Shown here one piece after another: positions 1 through 5,083 of a stretch of 5,184 bases of DNA; within the stretch, counting starts at the first letter, position 1; each line of letters opens with the position of its first letter. Position numbers and translations under genes: made by a program. The notes under the pieces are model-generated. The model saw only the letters and a program-made list of their open reading frames with translations, searched no databases and was not told where the DNA came from. The DNA is from an uncultured Clostridia bacterium (GTDB taxonomy: Bacteria; Bacillota; Clostridia; Christensenellales; Borkfalkiaceae), in the NCBI GenBank assembly GCA_947629605.1, contig CANREK010000103.1, positions 1 to 5,184 on the forward strand. The letters are read 5' to 3'.

Positions 1-10
1 TGGTATACCC

Positions 11-38
11 ATTCTACCCCCCCCCTCCGCTTTGTCAA
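11..38 (-). promoter_or_regulatory. Putative sigma-A promoter reading off the left edge, with a poly-G spacer
   Basis: On the minus strand a perfect -35 hexamer TTGACA (33-38) is followed after 16 nt by TAGAAT (11-16), five of six matches to TATAAT. The spacer contains nine consecutive G residues (C17-C25 on the plus strand). The DNA upstream of the -35 on that strand (about 39-120) is AT-rich and could act as an UP element. The gene it would drive lies outside the window. The promoter call rests only on the hexamers and spacing. Confidence 0.55.
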
Positions 39-140
39 GCGTTTGAATGTATTTGCTGTGATTATAATTTTTTATAGGTTCTATTGATTTTGCTTATAGT
101 TTGGAAAAGAATTGAAAAAGAACCCCCTCCCGCCCCGCGC
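39..140. other. AT-rich intergenic stretch with no recognised gene
   Basis: Positions 39-120 are markedly AT-rich and give way abruptly to C-rich sequence at 123-140. No open frame with a ribosome binding site and no clear terminator is visible. It may be upstream promoter DNA for the leftward promoter at 11-38. A plus-strand TATAAT occurs at 63-68, but the best upstream -35 candidate (TTGAAT, 43-48) is only 14 nt away. Confidence 0.4.
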
Positions 141-154
141 GCATTCTTATTGCA

Positions 155-179
155 CTAAGCGCGGCACGAGCGCCCTTAG
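155..179 (+). repeat. Small imperfect hairpin at the start of the left repeat block
   Basis: CTAAG (155-159) pairs with CTTAG (175-179), and CGC (160-162) pairs with GCG (170-172). A two-base CC bulge (173-174) interrupts the stem and a 7-nt loop closes it. The following sequence (GCGCGAAGTAGGAGGAAC, 180-197) resembles the reverse complement of sequence near 5050-5065. I read this as part of a palindromic repeat module. There is no T-run, so it is not called a terminator. Confidence 0.45.
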
Positions 180-207
180 GCGCGAAGTAGGAGGAACGCA
201 GTCTATG

Positions 208-285
208 AGAGTATGTCCGAAGCATCTCGCCGCACAGTAGTCCGTATTCGCCCCGCGAGATTCTTCGGAATTGCTTCCATACTCT
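208..285. repeat. Long imperfect inverted repeat (hairpin-forming module)
   Basis: The left arm 208-230 and right arm 255-285 are complementary. Positions 216-230 pair with 255-269 at 14 of 15 positions. Beyond an 8-nt one-sided bulge (270-277), AGAGTATG (208-215) pairs perfectly with CATACTCT (278-285). The loop is 24 nt (231-254). A 69-codon open frame starts inside the left arm but shows no protein-like composition or ribosome binding site, so the structure is a better explanation than a gene. It could be a palindromic repeat (MITE- or REP-like) or a structured RNA. The sequence does not decide between them. Confidence 0.55.
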
Positions 286-328
286 TTATGAACCCCGTGG
301 CTCAGAATGACGCGGGGCGACACATACT

Positions 329-375
329 CCGCCCGTTTGCCGGGATTCTTCGCTACGCTCAGAATGGGCGGCGGG
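329..375. repeat. Palindromic unit with CGCTACGC core, left copy
   Basis: CCGCCC (329-334) pairs with GGGCGG (366-371), and inside it ATTCT (345-349) pairs with AGAAT (361-365) around a CGCTACGC core (351-358). The sub-region 341-375 is nearly identical, in the same orientation, to 4878-4914. The right copy has two single-base insertions that keep the core palindromic and one substitution. It is a dispersed palindromic repeat with no coding potential. Confidence 0.7.
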
Positions 376-377
376 CC

Positions 378-438
378 CCTTGGCTCCCCCTCGAGGGGGA
401 GCTGTCACGCGCCCTTGCGTGACTGAGGGGGTGTCATT
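378..438 (+). repeat. 61-bp palindrome-rich repeat, copy A
   Basis: This unit contains a perfect 18-bp palindrome (CTCCCCCTCGAGGGGGAG, 385-402) followed by a GTCACGC...GCGTGAC hairpin with a 6-nt loop (404-423). Its reverse complement matches 4922-4982 at 59 of 61 positions, so the two copies form an inverted pair on either side of the four-gene operon. It has no coding content. It is a REP- or MITE-like element. No transposase is visible nearby. Confidence 0.8.
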
Positions 439-451
439 CTAAATCGCCCCG

Positions 452-489
452 CCACAATTTTTAATTTTTCATTTTTAATTTTCAATTCG
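452..489 (+). repeat. AT-rich T5-periodic repeat, copy 1
   Basis: The unit starts CCACAATTTTT and continues as runs of four or five T separated by one or two other bases, ending near AATTCG. A direct copy at 3909-3947 differs by three substitutions and one single-base indel. This copy lies just beyond the hairpin that follows the permease gene. On the minus strand it reads as A-runs, so it does not provide the U-tract of a terminator there. Confidence 0.65.
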
Positions 490-500
490 TATTCACGCAA

Positions 501-535
501 AGCGGCGGCGGGCGCAAATTGCGCCCGCCGCCGCT
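501..535 (-). terminator. Putative terminator hairpin at the end of the operon
   Basis: A perfect 17-bp GC-rich inverted repeat (501-517 with 519-535, one central base) begins 21 nt past the permease stop codon. On the minus strand only a short TTT follows the stem, so the U-tract is weak. Termination is inferred mainly from the very stable stem and its position after the last gene. It could instead be a 3'-end mRNA-stabilising hairpin or a palindromic repeat. Confidence 0.55.
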
Positions 536-556
536 CATTTCATTTTTCAACAATTC

Positions 557-1546
557 TTATTTCTTTTTCTTTTTGAGTTTTCCGATGCCGAGGACTTCGG
601 CGATCTTTTTCCCGACGCCGATGTTGAGCGCGAGGAAGATGACGATGAACACGGCGTTGGCAAGCGCCTGCCATTGGGGCGAGACCGTCACGCCGAAAAA
701 CCTCAATTCATACCCGAACTGCCCCGCCACGTCGGCGACGAGCGATTCCACCCCCTCGATGCCGAGCGAGGAGACGTAGCTGCCGAGTTCCTTGATGGGC
801 GTCTCCATAAAGGCGTACCGCAGCAGGGCGCACCCGTGCGTTCCGGGGATGAACATGCAGACGTTCTCCACCCACTGCATCTTGGCGGGAAGCAGTCCGA
901 ACGGCATATAGGCGCCGATGAGGAAGCCGATCGCCGTCGAGAAGATCGCCACGATGCTCGCCATGGTGGCCTCTTTTTTGACGAAGGAAGCCACAAACAC
1001 CGTCATGAGCGTCGCCGCGACCGTCGTATAGAGGAGCACGGCGATGATGGTCATCACGTTGGCAAAGGTGAGCATGAACTCCCCCATGCAGACGAGATAG
1101 AGGGCGCAGACGATCAAAAAGATGAGGCAGATGATCATCGTGACGGTGAAGTTAAAGAGGAAATAACTGCCGATGAGGATATTTCTGTGAATGGGCGAGG
1201 AGGCGAAGTCGCGGTTGACGCCGTTCTCCTTGTCCTGCACAAAGACGTTGTTGGTTTGAAGCGACACGGTGATGACGGAGATGGCCGTGATCCCCGAGAG
1301 CATCCACGAATCGATGACGGCCGCGATGTATCTGTGGAGTTCATCCGTCAGCGTGAGGCCCGCGGGCAGGTTCCTTTCGACCATGTCGAGTTCCATCCCC
1401 CGCAAAAAGAAGATATACACGACAAAGATGATGACGGGCACGAGGAGCGTGTACAAAACGCGCACCTTGTTCTTGAAAAACACCAAGAGGTGCCGCCGCG
1501 TGAGTTGGAAGAAGATATCCGCCGTTCTTGTCTTTTGCTCAGCCAT
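557..1546 (-). CDS. ABC-2 type transporter permease
   Basis: This is the membrane subunit of an ATP-driven exporter, predicted to pair with the ATPase encoded immediately upstream. The 329-residue protein has a short cytosolic N-terminus and about six hydrophobic segments near residues 31-49, 80-97, 125-153, 162-188, 196-217 and 292-312. This topology is typical of the ABC2_membrane family. The stretch GAYMPFGLLP (211-220), after the fifth segment, resembles the family's conserved region. A large loop (about 245-290) precedes the last segment, and the C-terminus is lysine-rich (KLKKKKK). The ATG at 1546 was chosen over a TTG at 1561 because a GGGGGGAG ribosome binding site lies between them. 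The start overlaps the ATPase gene by 8 nt, implying translational coupling. The substrate is unknown; drugs, peptides, lipids and glycans all fit this family. Confidence 0.9.
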   Translation of the reverse strand: MAEQKTRTADIFFQLTRRHLLVFFKNKVRVLYTLLVPVIIFVVYIFFLRGMELDMVERNLPAGLTLTDELHRYIAAVIDSWMLSGITAISVITVSLQTNNVFVQDKENGVNRDFASSPIHRNILIGSYFLFNFTVTMIICLIFLIVCALYLVCMGEFMLTFANVMTIIAVLLYTTVAATLMTVFVASFVKKEATMASIVAIFSTAIGFLIGAYMPFGLLPAKMQWVENVCMFIPGTHGCALLRYAFMETPIKELGSYVSSLGIEGVESLVADVAGQFGYELRFFGVTVSPQWQALANAVFIVIFLALNIGVGKKIAEVLGIGKLKKKKK

Positions 1547-2483
1547 TTTCTCCCCCCGCAAGTGTCATATTTTTGCCCGTCACATTGAGAAAGACGTCGT
1601 CCATGTCCCCCTTCAAAAGCTCGAAATCGGTGATATAAGTGCCGAATTTTTGCAGAACTTCCTTGGCATCCTCCCCGCCGTGCGTGTCGATGCGGTAGCA
1701 TCCCCTCTCGGCGTCGTAGGAATAGCTCCTCTTTGCCGCTTCGAGCGCCGCCTCAAAGGCGGTATCCTTTGCCCTGTGGCAGATGATCCTGTCGCTCGAA
1801 TAGAGATTTTTGAGCTCGTTGGGCGTGCCGTGGGCGATGATGTGCCCCTTGTCCATGATGACGACATCCTGCGCCTTGTCGGCCTCTTCGAGGTAATGGG
1901 TGGTGAGAAACACCGTCATGCCCGTCTCGGAGCGGATGCTGTCGATGAGTGACCACACGGCAAGCCTCGTCTTGGGGTCGAGGCCCGTCGTCGGTTCATC
2001 GAGGATGAGAAGGCGGGGCCGATGCACCATTGCACGGGCGATGTCCACCCGCCGCATCTGCCCGCCCGAGAGGTTCCTGATGGGCTTATTGAGAATGGGC
2101 GAAAGTTCCAGAAGGCGGATGATCTCGTCGAGATTCCGCCTCTTTTCCTCCTTGGAGAGGGAATAGAACGCCGTGCGGATCTCGAGATTTTCCTTGACCG
2201 TGAGTTCCTTGTCGAGCACGCTCGTCTGAAACACGATGCCGATGTCCTTTTTGATGGCGCTCGCGGACTTGTCGAGGTCCAGCCCGCCCACGGTGATGGT
2301 CCCCGCATCCTTGGGGAGAATGTTGCAGATGATGTTGATCGTCGTGCTCTTCCCCGCGCCGTTGATGCCGAGAAAGGCGAACAGCGACCCCTTTTTGACG
2401 GTAAAAGAGATGTCATCCACCGCCTTCAAGTCGCCGTACGACTTGCTCAAATGTTCAATGGAGAGCGCGATATCTTCGTCCAT
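1539..2483 (-). CDS. ABC transporter ATP-binding protein, DrrA-like
   Basis: This is the ATPase subunit that powers export through the permease encoded next to it, and it is cytosolic and membrane-associated. The 314-residue protein has a complete nucleotide-binding domain: Walker A GINGAGKST (39-47), Q-loop Gln86, signature LSGGQ (138-142), Walker B LLILDEP (158-164) with catalytic Glu163, D-loop GLDP (167-170) and switch His196. The segment from about 225 to 310 matches the C-terminal extension found in DrrA-type drug and antibiotic exporters, including DMDDVFLNVTGK near its end. All catalytic residues are intact. The ATG at 2483 has a strong AAGGAGG (2489-2495) five bases upstream. The gene starts 48 nt after the glycosyltransferase stop, with no terminator between. 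The substrate cannot be assigned from the ATPase. Confidence 0.93.
   Translation of the reverse strand: MDEDIALSIEHLSKSYGDLKAVDDISFTVKKGSLFAFLGINGAGKSTTINIICNILPKDAGTITVGGLDLDKSASAIKKDIGIVFQTSVLDKELTVKENLEIRTAFYSLSKEEKRRNLDEIIRLLELSPILNKPIRNLSGGQMRRVDIARAMVHRPRLLILDEPTTGLDPKTRLAVWSLIDSIRSETGMTVFLTTHYLEEADKAQDVVIMDKGHIIAHGTPNELKNLYSSDRIICHRAKDTAFEAALEAAKRSYSYDAERGCYRIDTHGGEDAKEVLQKFGTYITDFELLKGDMDDVFLNVTGKNMTLAGGENG
1550..1557 (-). promoter_or_regulatory. Ribosome binding site for the permease, inside the ATPase gene
   Basis: GGGGGGAG sits three bases upstream of the ATG at 1546 and lies within the last codons of the ATPase gene. It rules out the TTG at 1561 as the start. The six-G run makes the exact pairing register uncertain, and the spacer is short, so reinitiation by ribosomes finishing the ATPase may contribute. 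Confidence 0.7.
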
Positions 2484-2531
2484 TTTTGCCTCCTTGCATG
2501 CTTGCGATCTCTCAAATTCGCAACATATGTA

Positions 2532-3842
2532 TCATTTTTTTGCATTGCGGTTGACTTTGCCCCAGCTCGGTTTGCTCATTGCGCCGATCGCGAGCGTGAC
2601 GGAATAGAGGAACAGGAACAGGGGGAAGAGGAGAACGGCCGACATGAGTTCCCGCCGCCGCTTTGCGCCAAGCTTCTTGTAGTCGGACAGCACCAAAAAG
2701 AGCGCTTGCAGATATCCGAAAAAGAGGAACAGCCCCACGATGATCGCGCCGCCTATGATGACGGTGTTCCAAAGGGAATGGTAGTAATAGGAGACGGGCT
2801 GCATCGTGAGTGTCATGCCTCCATAGGCCGCAAAGCCGAGGAAGGTGAAGTGATAGATGTAGTACGCGGGCACCCACACGGCGAGCAAGATCGTCAAAAA
2901 GTTAAAGATATACGTCAAAAACATCTCGATGTAGGAGAATCTTCCCGTCGTAAAGAACTTGCCGACCATGGTCATGAGGCGGGTCTTTAAGAGCTTCATC
3001 CCCCCGCTGCCGATGCGCTTGTTGCGGTTGAGGGTATCCTTGAAGGAAGAGGGCATATCCTCGTAGACGACGGCATCCTCCACAAAGTGCCCCTTGTAGC
3101 CGTCGAGCATGCGGTTGAAGTTGAATTCCGCATCGTCGGAGATGCTCTCGCAGTCGTACCCGCCGCATTCTTTGAGCATCCTCACGGACATCATGGCGCC
3201 GCTTCCGTTGACATGGGCGGCGATGCCGAGGCGCTCCCTCACCCTGCTCCCGTAGCGGGAATCAAAGCTGTAAAAGAGCGTACATGCCTTGGTGTAGAAG
3301 TTCTGCGTCGCGTTGATGGCGCCCTCGTAGGGGCGGGCAAAATCCACGCCCGATTGATAGGCATCGTTCATGAGCGACGAGAATTCGGGATTGATGAGGT
3401 TGTCCGCATCGAGGTGGATGACGATGTCATAGGGATCCTCGGTGAGGTTCATGATGTGCTCGATCCCGTGCTTCAAGGGGTAAAGCGCCATGCGGTGGGC
3501 GGGGTCGGGGTCGTTGAGTTCGAGAACGATGGCCCCCGCTTCCCGCGCAAGGCGGGCGGTGTCGTCGGTGCAGTTGTGGGCGACGACAAAGACGTCAAAC
3601 TTCTCCCGCGGGTATTTCTGCCCCTCGATGACGCCCTTCACCGTGTTGTAGATGACATCCCCCTCGTTGTGGGCGGGAATGAGGTAGGCGATCCTGCCCT
3701 TTACTTCGCTCTTGGGAAAGGTCTTTTTCTTCACAAAGGAAGCGCAGACGTAGAAGAGCTGCAAGAGAACGGGGATCGCGATGACGATGAGAACGATGTA
3801 ATTGATGATACTCAGTACACGGTACAAGATTTCATACCACAT
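2532..3842 (-). CDS. Membrane-bound family 2 glycosyltransferase
   Basis: This enzyme is predicted to transfer sugars from nucleotide-sugar donors to a glycan or lipid acceptor at the cytoplasmic membrane. The 436-residue protein has an N-terminal membrane segment (about 12-36), a cytosolic GT-A catalytic domain (about 48-300) and three or four C-terminal membrane segments (about 306-330, 355-385, 402-423). Visible motifs are YLIPAHNEGDVI (53-64), the metal-binding DAD (145-147), NGSGAMMS (212-219), the acidic SDDAEF (235-240) holding the likely catalytic Asp, and RNKRIGSGG (273-281). The last occupies the place of the QxxRW motif of processive enzymes but lacks its Gln and Trp. The C-terminal PSWGKVNRN resembles the WxKTxR tail of related Firmicutes enzymes. 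The product is unknown; an exopolysaccharide or surface glycolipid is plausible. The start at 3842 follows a GGAGG at a 6-nt spacing. Confidence 0.88.
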   Translation of the reverse strand: MWYEILYRVLSIINYIVLIVIAIPVLLQLFYVCASFVKKKTFPKSEVKGRIAYLIPAHNEGDVIYNTVKGVIEGQKYPREKFDVFVVAHNCTDDTARLAREAGAIVLELNDPDPAHRMALYPLKHGIEHIMNLTEDPYDIVIHLDADNLINPEFSSLMNDAYQSGVDFARPYEGAINATQNFYTKACTLFYSFDSRYGSRVRERLGIAAHVNGSGAMMSVRMLKECGGYDCESISDDAEFNFNRMLDGYKGHFVEDAVVYEDMPSSFKDTLNRNKRIGSGGMKLLKTRLMTMVGKFFTTGRFSYIEMFLTYIFNFLTILLAVWVPAYYIYHFTFLGFAAYGGMTLTMQPVSYYYHSLWNTVIIGGAIIVGLFLFFGYLQALFLVLSDYKKLGAKRRRELMSAVLLFPLFLFLYSVTLAIGAMSKPSWGKVNRNAKK

Positions 3843-3848
3843 GATGTA

Positions 3849-3853
3849 CCTCC
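3849..3853 (-). promoter_or_regulatory. Ribosome binding site fixing the glycosyltransferase start
   Basis: GGAGG lies 6 nt upstream of the ATG at 3842. The frame stays open for 24 further codons to an ATG at 3914. That upstream stretch is polar, partly repeat-derived and has no ribosome binding site, so 3842 is preferred. Confidence 0.8.
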
Positions 3854-3908
3854 GCTTGTTTTTTCCTGTATTTCTCTCTTTCGGCGGCAACATTTCAATC
3901 ATGCGCCA

Positions 3909-3947
3909 CCACAATTTTTCATTTTTGATTTTTAATTTTGAATTTCG
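3909..3947 (+). repeat. AT-rich T5-periodic repeat, copy 2, overlapping the end of trmB
   Basis: This is a direct copy of 452-489, differing by three substitutions and one single-base indel. It lies in the trmB-glycosyltransferase gap and runs into trmB. The stop codon (3932-3934) and the codons for the last four residues, Glu-Ile-Gln-Asn, all fall within the repeat. Confidence 0.65.
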
Positions 3948-4627
3948 TCCGCCCGTTTCACCGCCACGACCCTGTAAATCGGCAGCCCCTTGGCCGAAAA
4001 GTTGGCCTCGTACTCGGTGACGATGTTCTCCTCCGCATAGGGGCTGTTGTGGAGATCGTGCGTGATCTCCGTGAGCGAAAATCCCGCTTCCTCATATCGG
4101 TTGAGGGAATACGCAAAGAACTCGAAGCTGTCCGTCTTTTGCTCGATTTTCCCGCCGTTTTTGAGCAATAAGTCGTAAATTTTCAGAAAACGGGCGGATG
4201 TCAGACGCTGTTTTTCCCGACTCTTTTCGGGCAGCGGCGTCGAGAAATTGAGGTAAATTTTGCCGATGCTGTGGGGCGGAATGTAGCACTCCAAGATCTC
4301 GGCGGGAATGTTGAGAAAGCGGACATTGTTGAGCCCCGCGGCCATCGTCCGCTCCATGGCGGTGAGGATGACGTTGGTGCAGAGCTCCACGGCGAGAAAG
4401 TTTTTGTCCTGCTCCCGCGCCGCCTTTTGGAGGAGGAATCCGCCGTTGCCGCTGCCGACTTCGAGCTCCACGGGGTTGTCGTTGCCGAAGATCGCGGAAT
4501 AGTCGAGCAAAAAGCGGTAATTTTCGGCCGCTTCTTTGAGGTTTTTGCAAGGCTTCCCGCGGGCGAGAAGCAGGTCCGCGCATGCCTCCATCCTCGGTTC
4601 CAAATGTCTCTTTTTCCGCATGCGCAT
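3932..4627 (-). CDS. trmB: tRNA (guanine-N7-)-methyltransferase TrmB
   Basis: TrmB uses S-adenosylmethionine to methylate N7 of G46 in the variable loop of tRNA, in the cytosol. The 231-residue protein opens with MRMRKKRHLEPR, like the MRMR start of Firmicutes homologues. It has the SAM-binding loop ELEVGSGNGGF (54-64), acidic Glu81 (AVEL), NI (106-107), KTD (164-166), DLHNS (191-195), TEYE (204-207) and FSAKGLPIYR (210-219). These features align along the whole length with B. subtilis TrmB as I remember it. The motif usually written NFSDPWPKKRHxKRRLT is here NFSTPLPEKSREKQRLT (127-143), so several normally conserved residues differ, including the Asp. The ATG at 4627 has AAGGAG 8 nt upstream. 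It is the first gene of the apparent operon, and no clear promoter is visible directly upstream. Confidence 0.92.
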   Translation of the reverse strand: MRMRKKRHLEPRMEACADLLLARGKPCKNLKEAAENYRFLLDYSAIFGNDNPVELEVGSGNGGFLLQKAAREQDKNFLAVELCTNVILTAMERTMAAGLNNVRFLNIPAEILECYIPPHSIGKIYLNFSTPLPEKSREKQRLTSARFLKIYDLLLKNGGKIEQKTDSFEFFAYSLNRYEEAGFSLTEITHDLHNSPYAEENIVTEYEANFSAKGLPIYRVVAVKRADEIQN

Positions 4628-4635
4628 AATGCTGT

Positions 4636-4641
4636 CTCCTT
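4636..4641 (-). promoter_or_regulatory. Ribosome binding site fixing the trmB start
   Basis: AAGGAG lies 8 nt before the ATG at 4627. A second in-frame ATG at 4621 is possible, but the MRMR opening is typical of Firmicutes TrmB. The frame stays open to 4861, but that extension translates repeat sequence and is low-complexity (Gly- and Pro-rich). Confidence 0.8.
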
Positions 4642-4659
4642 GTTTTGCACGATTTCTTT

Positions 4660-4711
4660 TGCTTCGCCTACGGCAAAATGCAAAGCCGCTCATTCTGAGG
4701 GAGCGTAGCGA
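4660..4711. repeat. Palindromic units with CGCTACGC-type cores upstream of trmB
   Basis: Two related cores occur here. TCGCCTACGGC (4664-4674) lies in a hairpin flanked by TTTTGC and GCAAAA as read on the minus strand. CATTCTGAGGGAGCGTAGCGAA (4691-4712, core 4703-4710) is an inverted relative of the ATTCT...AGAATG unit at 345-366. They begin only about 35 nt upstream of trmB, so the native trmB promoter is either displaced, within the repeats, or further upstream. Confidence 0.5.
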
Positions 4712-4726
4712 ACCGTCGCCGCAGTA

Positions 4727-4846
4727 GGCCCTACCCCCTACGGGGGGAGGGTGGATTTGCGTTAGCAAAGACGGATGGGGGGTTATGGTGGGCATTATCC
4801 CCCCACCACCGCCTGCGGCGGAGCCTCCCCCCAAAAGGGGTAGGCC
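4727..4846. repeat. Nested palindromic element upstream of trmB
   Basis: Outer arms 4727-4750 and 4824-4846 are imperfect inverted copies of each other. Each is itself a C-run/G-run palindrome: CCCC-TAC-GGGG in the first and CCCC-AAAA-GGGG in the second. Inside lie TTTGC-gtta-GCAAA (4756-4769), GGGGGG (4777-4782) facing a C6 run (4799-4804), and CCGCC-TGC-GGCGG (about 4809-4821). No coding sequence is credible. It looks like a compact palindromic (MITE-like) insertion. Confidence 0.55.
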
Positions 4847-4877
4847 TTGACGGAACACCATGCTGCCGTGGGTCTAA

Positions 4878-4914
4878 CGGGATTCTTCGCCTACGGCTCA
4901 GAATGAGCGGCGGG
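4878..4914 (+). repeat. Palindromic unit with CGCCTACGGC core, right copy
   Basis: This is a direct-orientation copy of 341-375. The sequence CGGGATTCTTCG...CTCAGAATG...GCGGCGGG is conserved, with one extra C and one extra G placed symmetrically in the core and one G-to-A substitution. The paired insertions preserve the stem, which suggests selection on, or templated copying of, the folded form. Confidence 0.7.
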
Positions 4915-4921
4915 TGATTGG

Positions 4922-4982
4922 AATGACACCCCCTCAGTCACGCAAGGGCGCGTGACAGCTCCCCCTCAAGGGGCAGCCAAGG
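4922..4982 (-). repeat. 61-bp palindrome-rich repeat, copy B (inverted)
   Basis: This is the reverse complement of 378-438 with two mismatches, both in the CTCCCC...GGGGAG palindrome, which is perfect in copy A and imperfect here. The GTCACGC/GCGTGAC stem is unchanged. With copy A it brackets the trmB-glycosyltransferase-ABC operon at a separation of about 4.5 kb. Confidence 0.8.
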
Positions 4983-4997
4983 ATCCCCTTTCCCTTG

Positions 4998-5017
4998 CCC
5001 ACCCCTCGAGGGGTGGG
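4998..5017. repeat. Perfect 20-bp palindrome
   Basis: CCCACCCCTC (4998-5007) is followed by its exact reverse complement GAGGGGTGGG (5008-5017). It shares the CCCCTCGAGGGG centre with the palindrome in the 61-bp repeat but has different flanks. A GCGTAGCG core (5024-5031) lies a few bases to its right, and CCCTT (4993-4997 region) and AAGGG (5038-5043 region) may close an outer stem. Confidence 0.6.
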
Positions 5018-5056
5018 TGTCGAGCGTAGCGAGACGGAAGGGGTGTTGTTCCTACT

Positions 5057-5083
5057 CCCTGCGCGCGGCAGGGTCTCCCTGCC
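5057..5083. repeat. Alternative GC-rich hairpins
   Basis: GGCAGGG (5067-5073) can pair with CCCTGCC (5077-5083) across a 3-nt TCT loop. Alternatively GCAGGG (5068-5073) can pair with CCCTGC (5057-5062) across 5 nt. The two pairings exclude each other. The position next to the other palindromes suggests a repeat module. Confidence 0.5.

Noticed and set aside
43..68. Plus-strand promoter TTGAAT...TATAAT
   Set aside because: The spacer is only 14 nt, no proper extended -10 is present, and no plus-strand gene follows.
213..422. A 69-codon plus-strand open frame
   Set aside because: It runs through the hairpin module, the CGCTACGC unit and most of the 61-bp repeat, lacks a ribosome binding site at a proper spacing and shows no domain-like composition. 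The repeats explain the open frame.
1547..1561. TTG start for the permease at 1561
   Set aside because: It would place the ribosome binding site inside the coding sequence. ATG at 1546 fits the GGGGGGAG site and the operon overlap.
1539..1561. Programmed frameshift at the G6 run fusing the ATPase to the permease
   Set aside because: A +1 shift would be required, there is no slippery heptamer in the right register, and the permease has its own start and ribosome binding site.
674..1588. Long plus-strand open frame antisense to the permease (also 2022-2990 and 3087-3935)
   Set aside because: Composition is rich in Asp, Glu, His and Arg with no motifs, as expected for the complement of GC-rich genes. 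The opposite strand encodes clear protein families.
3843..3914. Longer start for the glycosyltransferase at 3914
   Set aside because: There is no ribosome binding site before 3914, whereas GGAGG lies 6 nt before 3842 and the first membrane segment follows directly from that start.
4628..4861. N-terminal extension of TrmB by 78 residues
   Set aside because: The extension translates palindromic repeat sequence into low-complexity Gly/Pro-rich protein. The MRMR start at 4627 has its own AAGGAG and matches the family's start.
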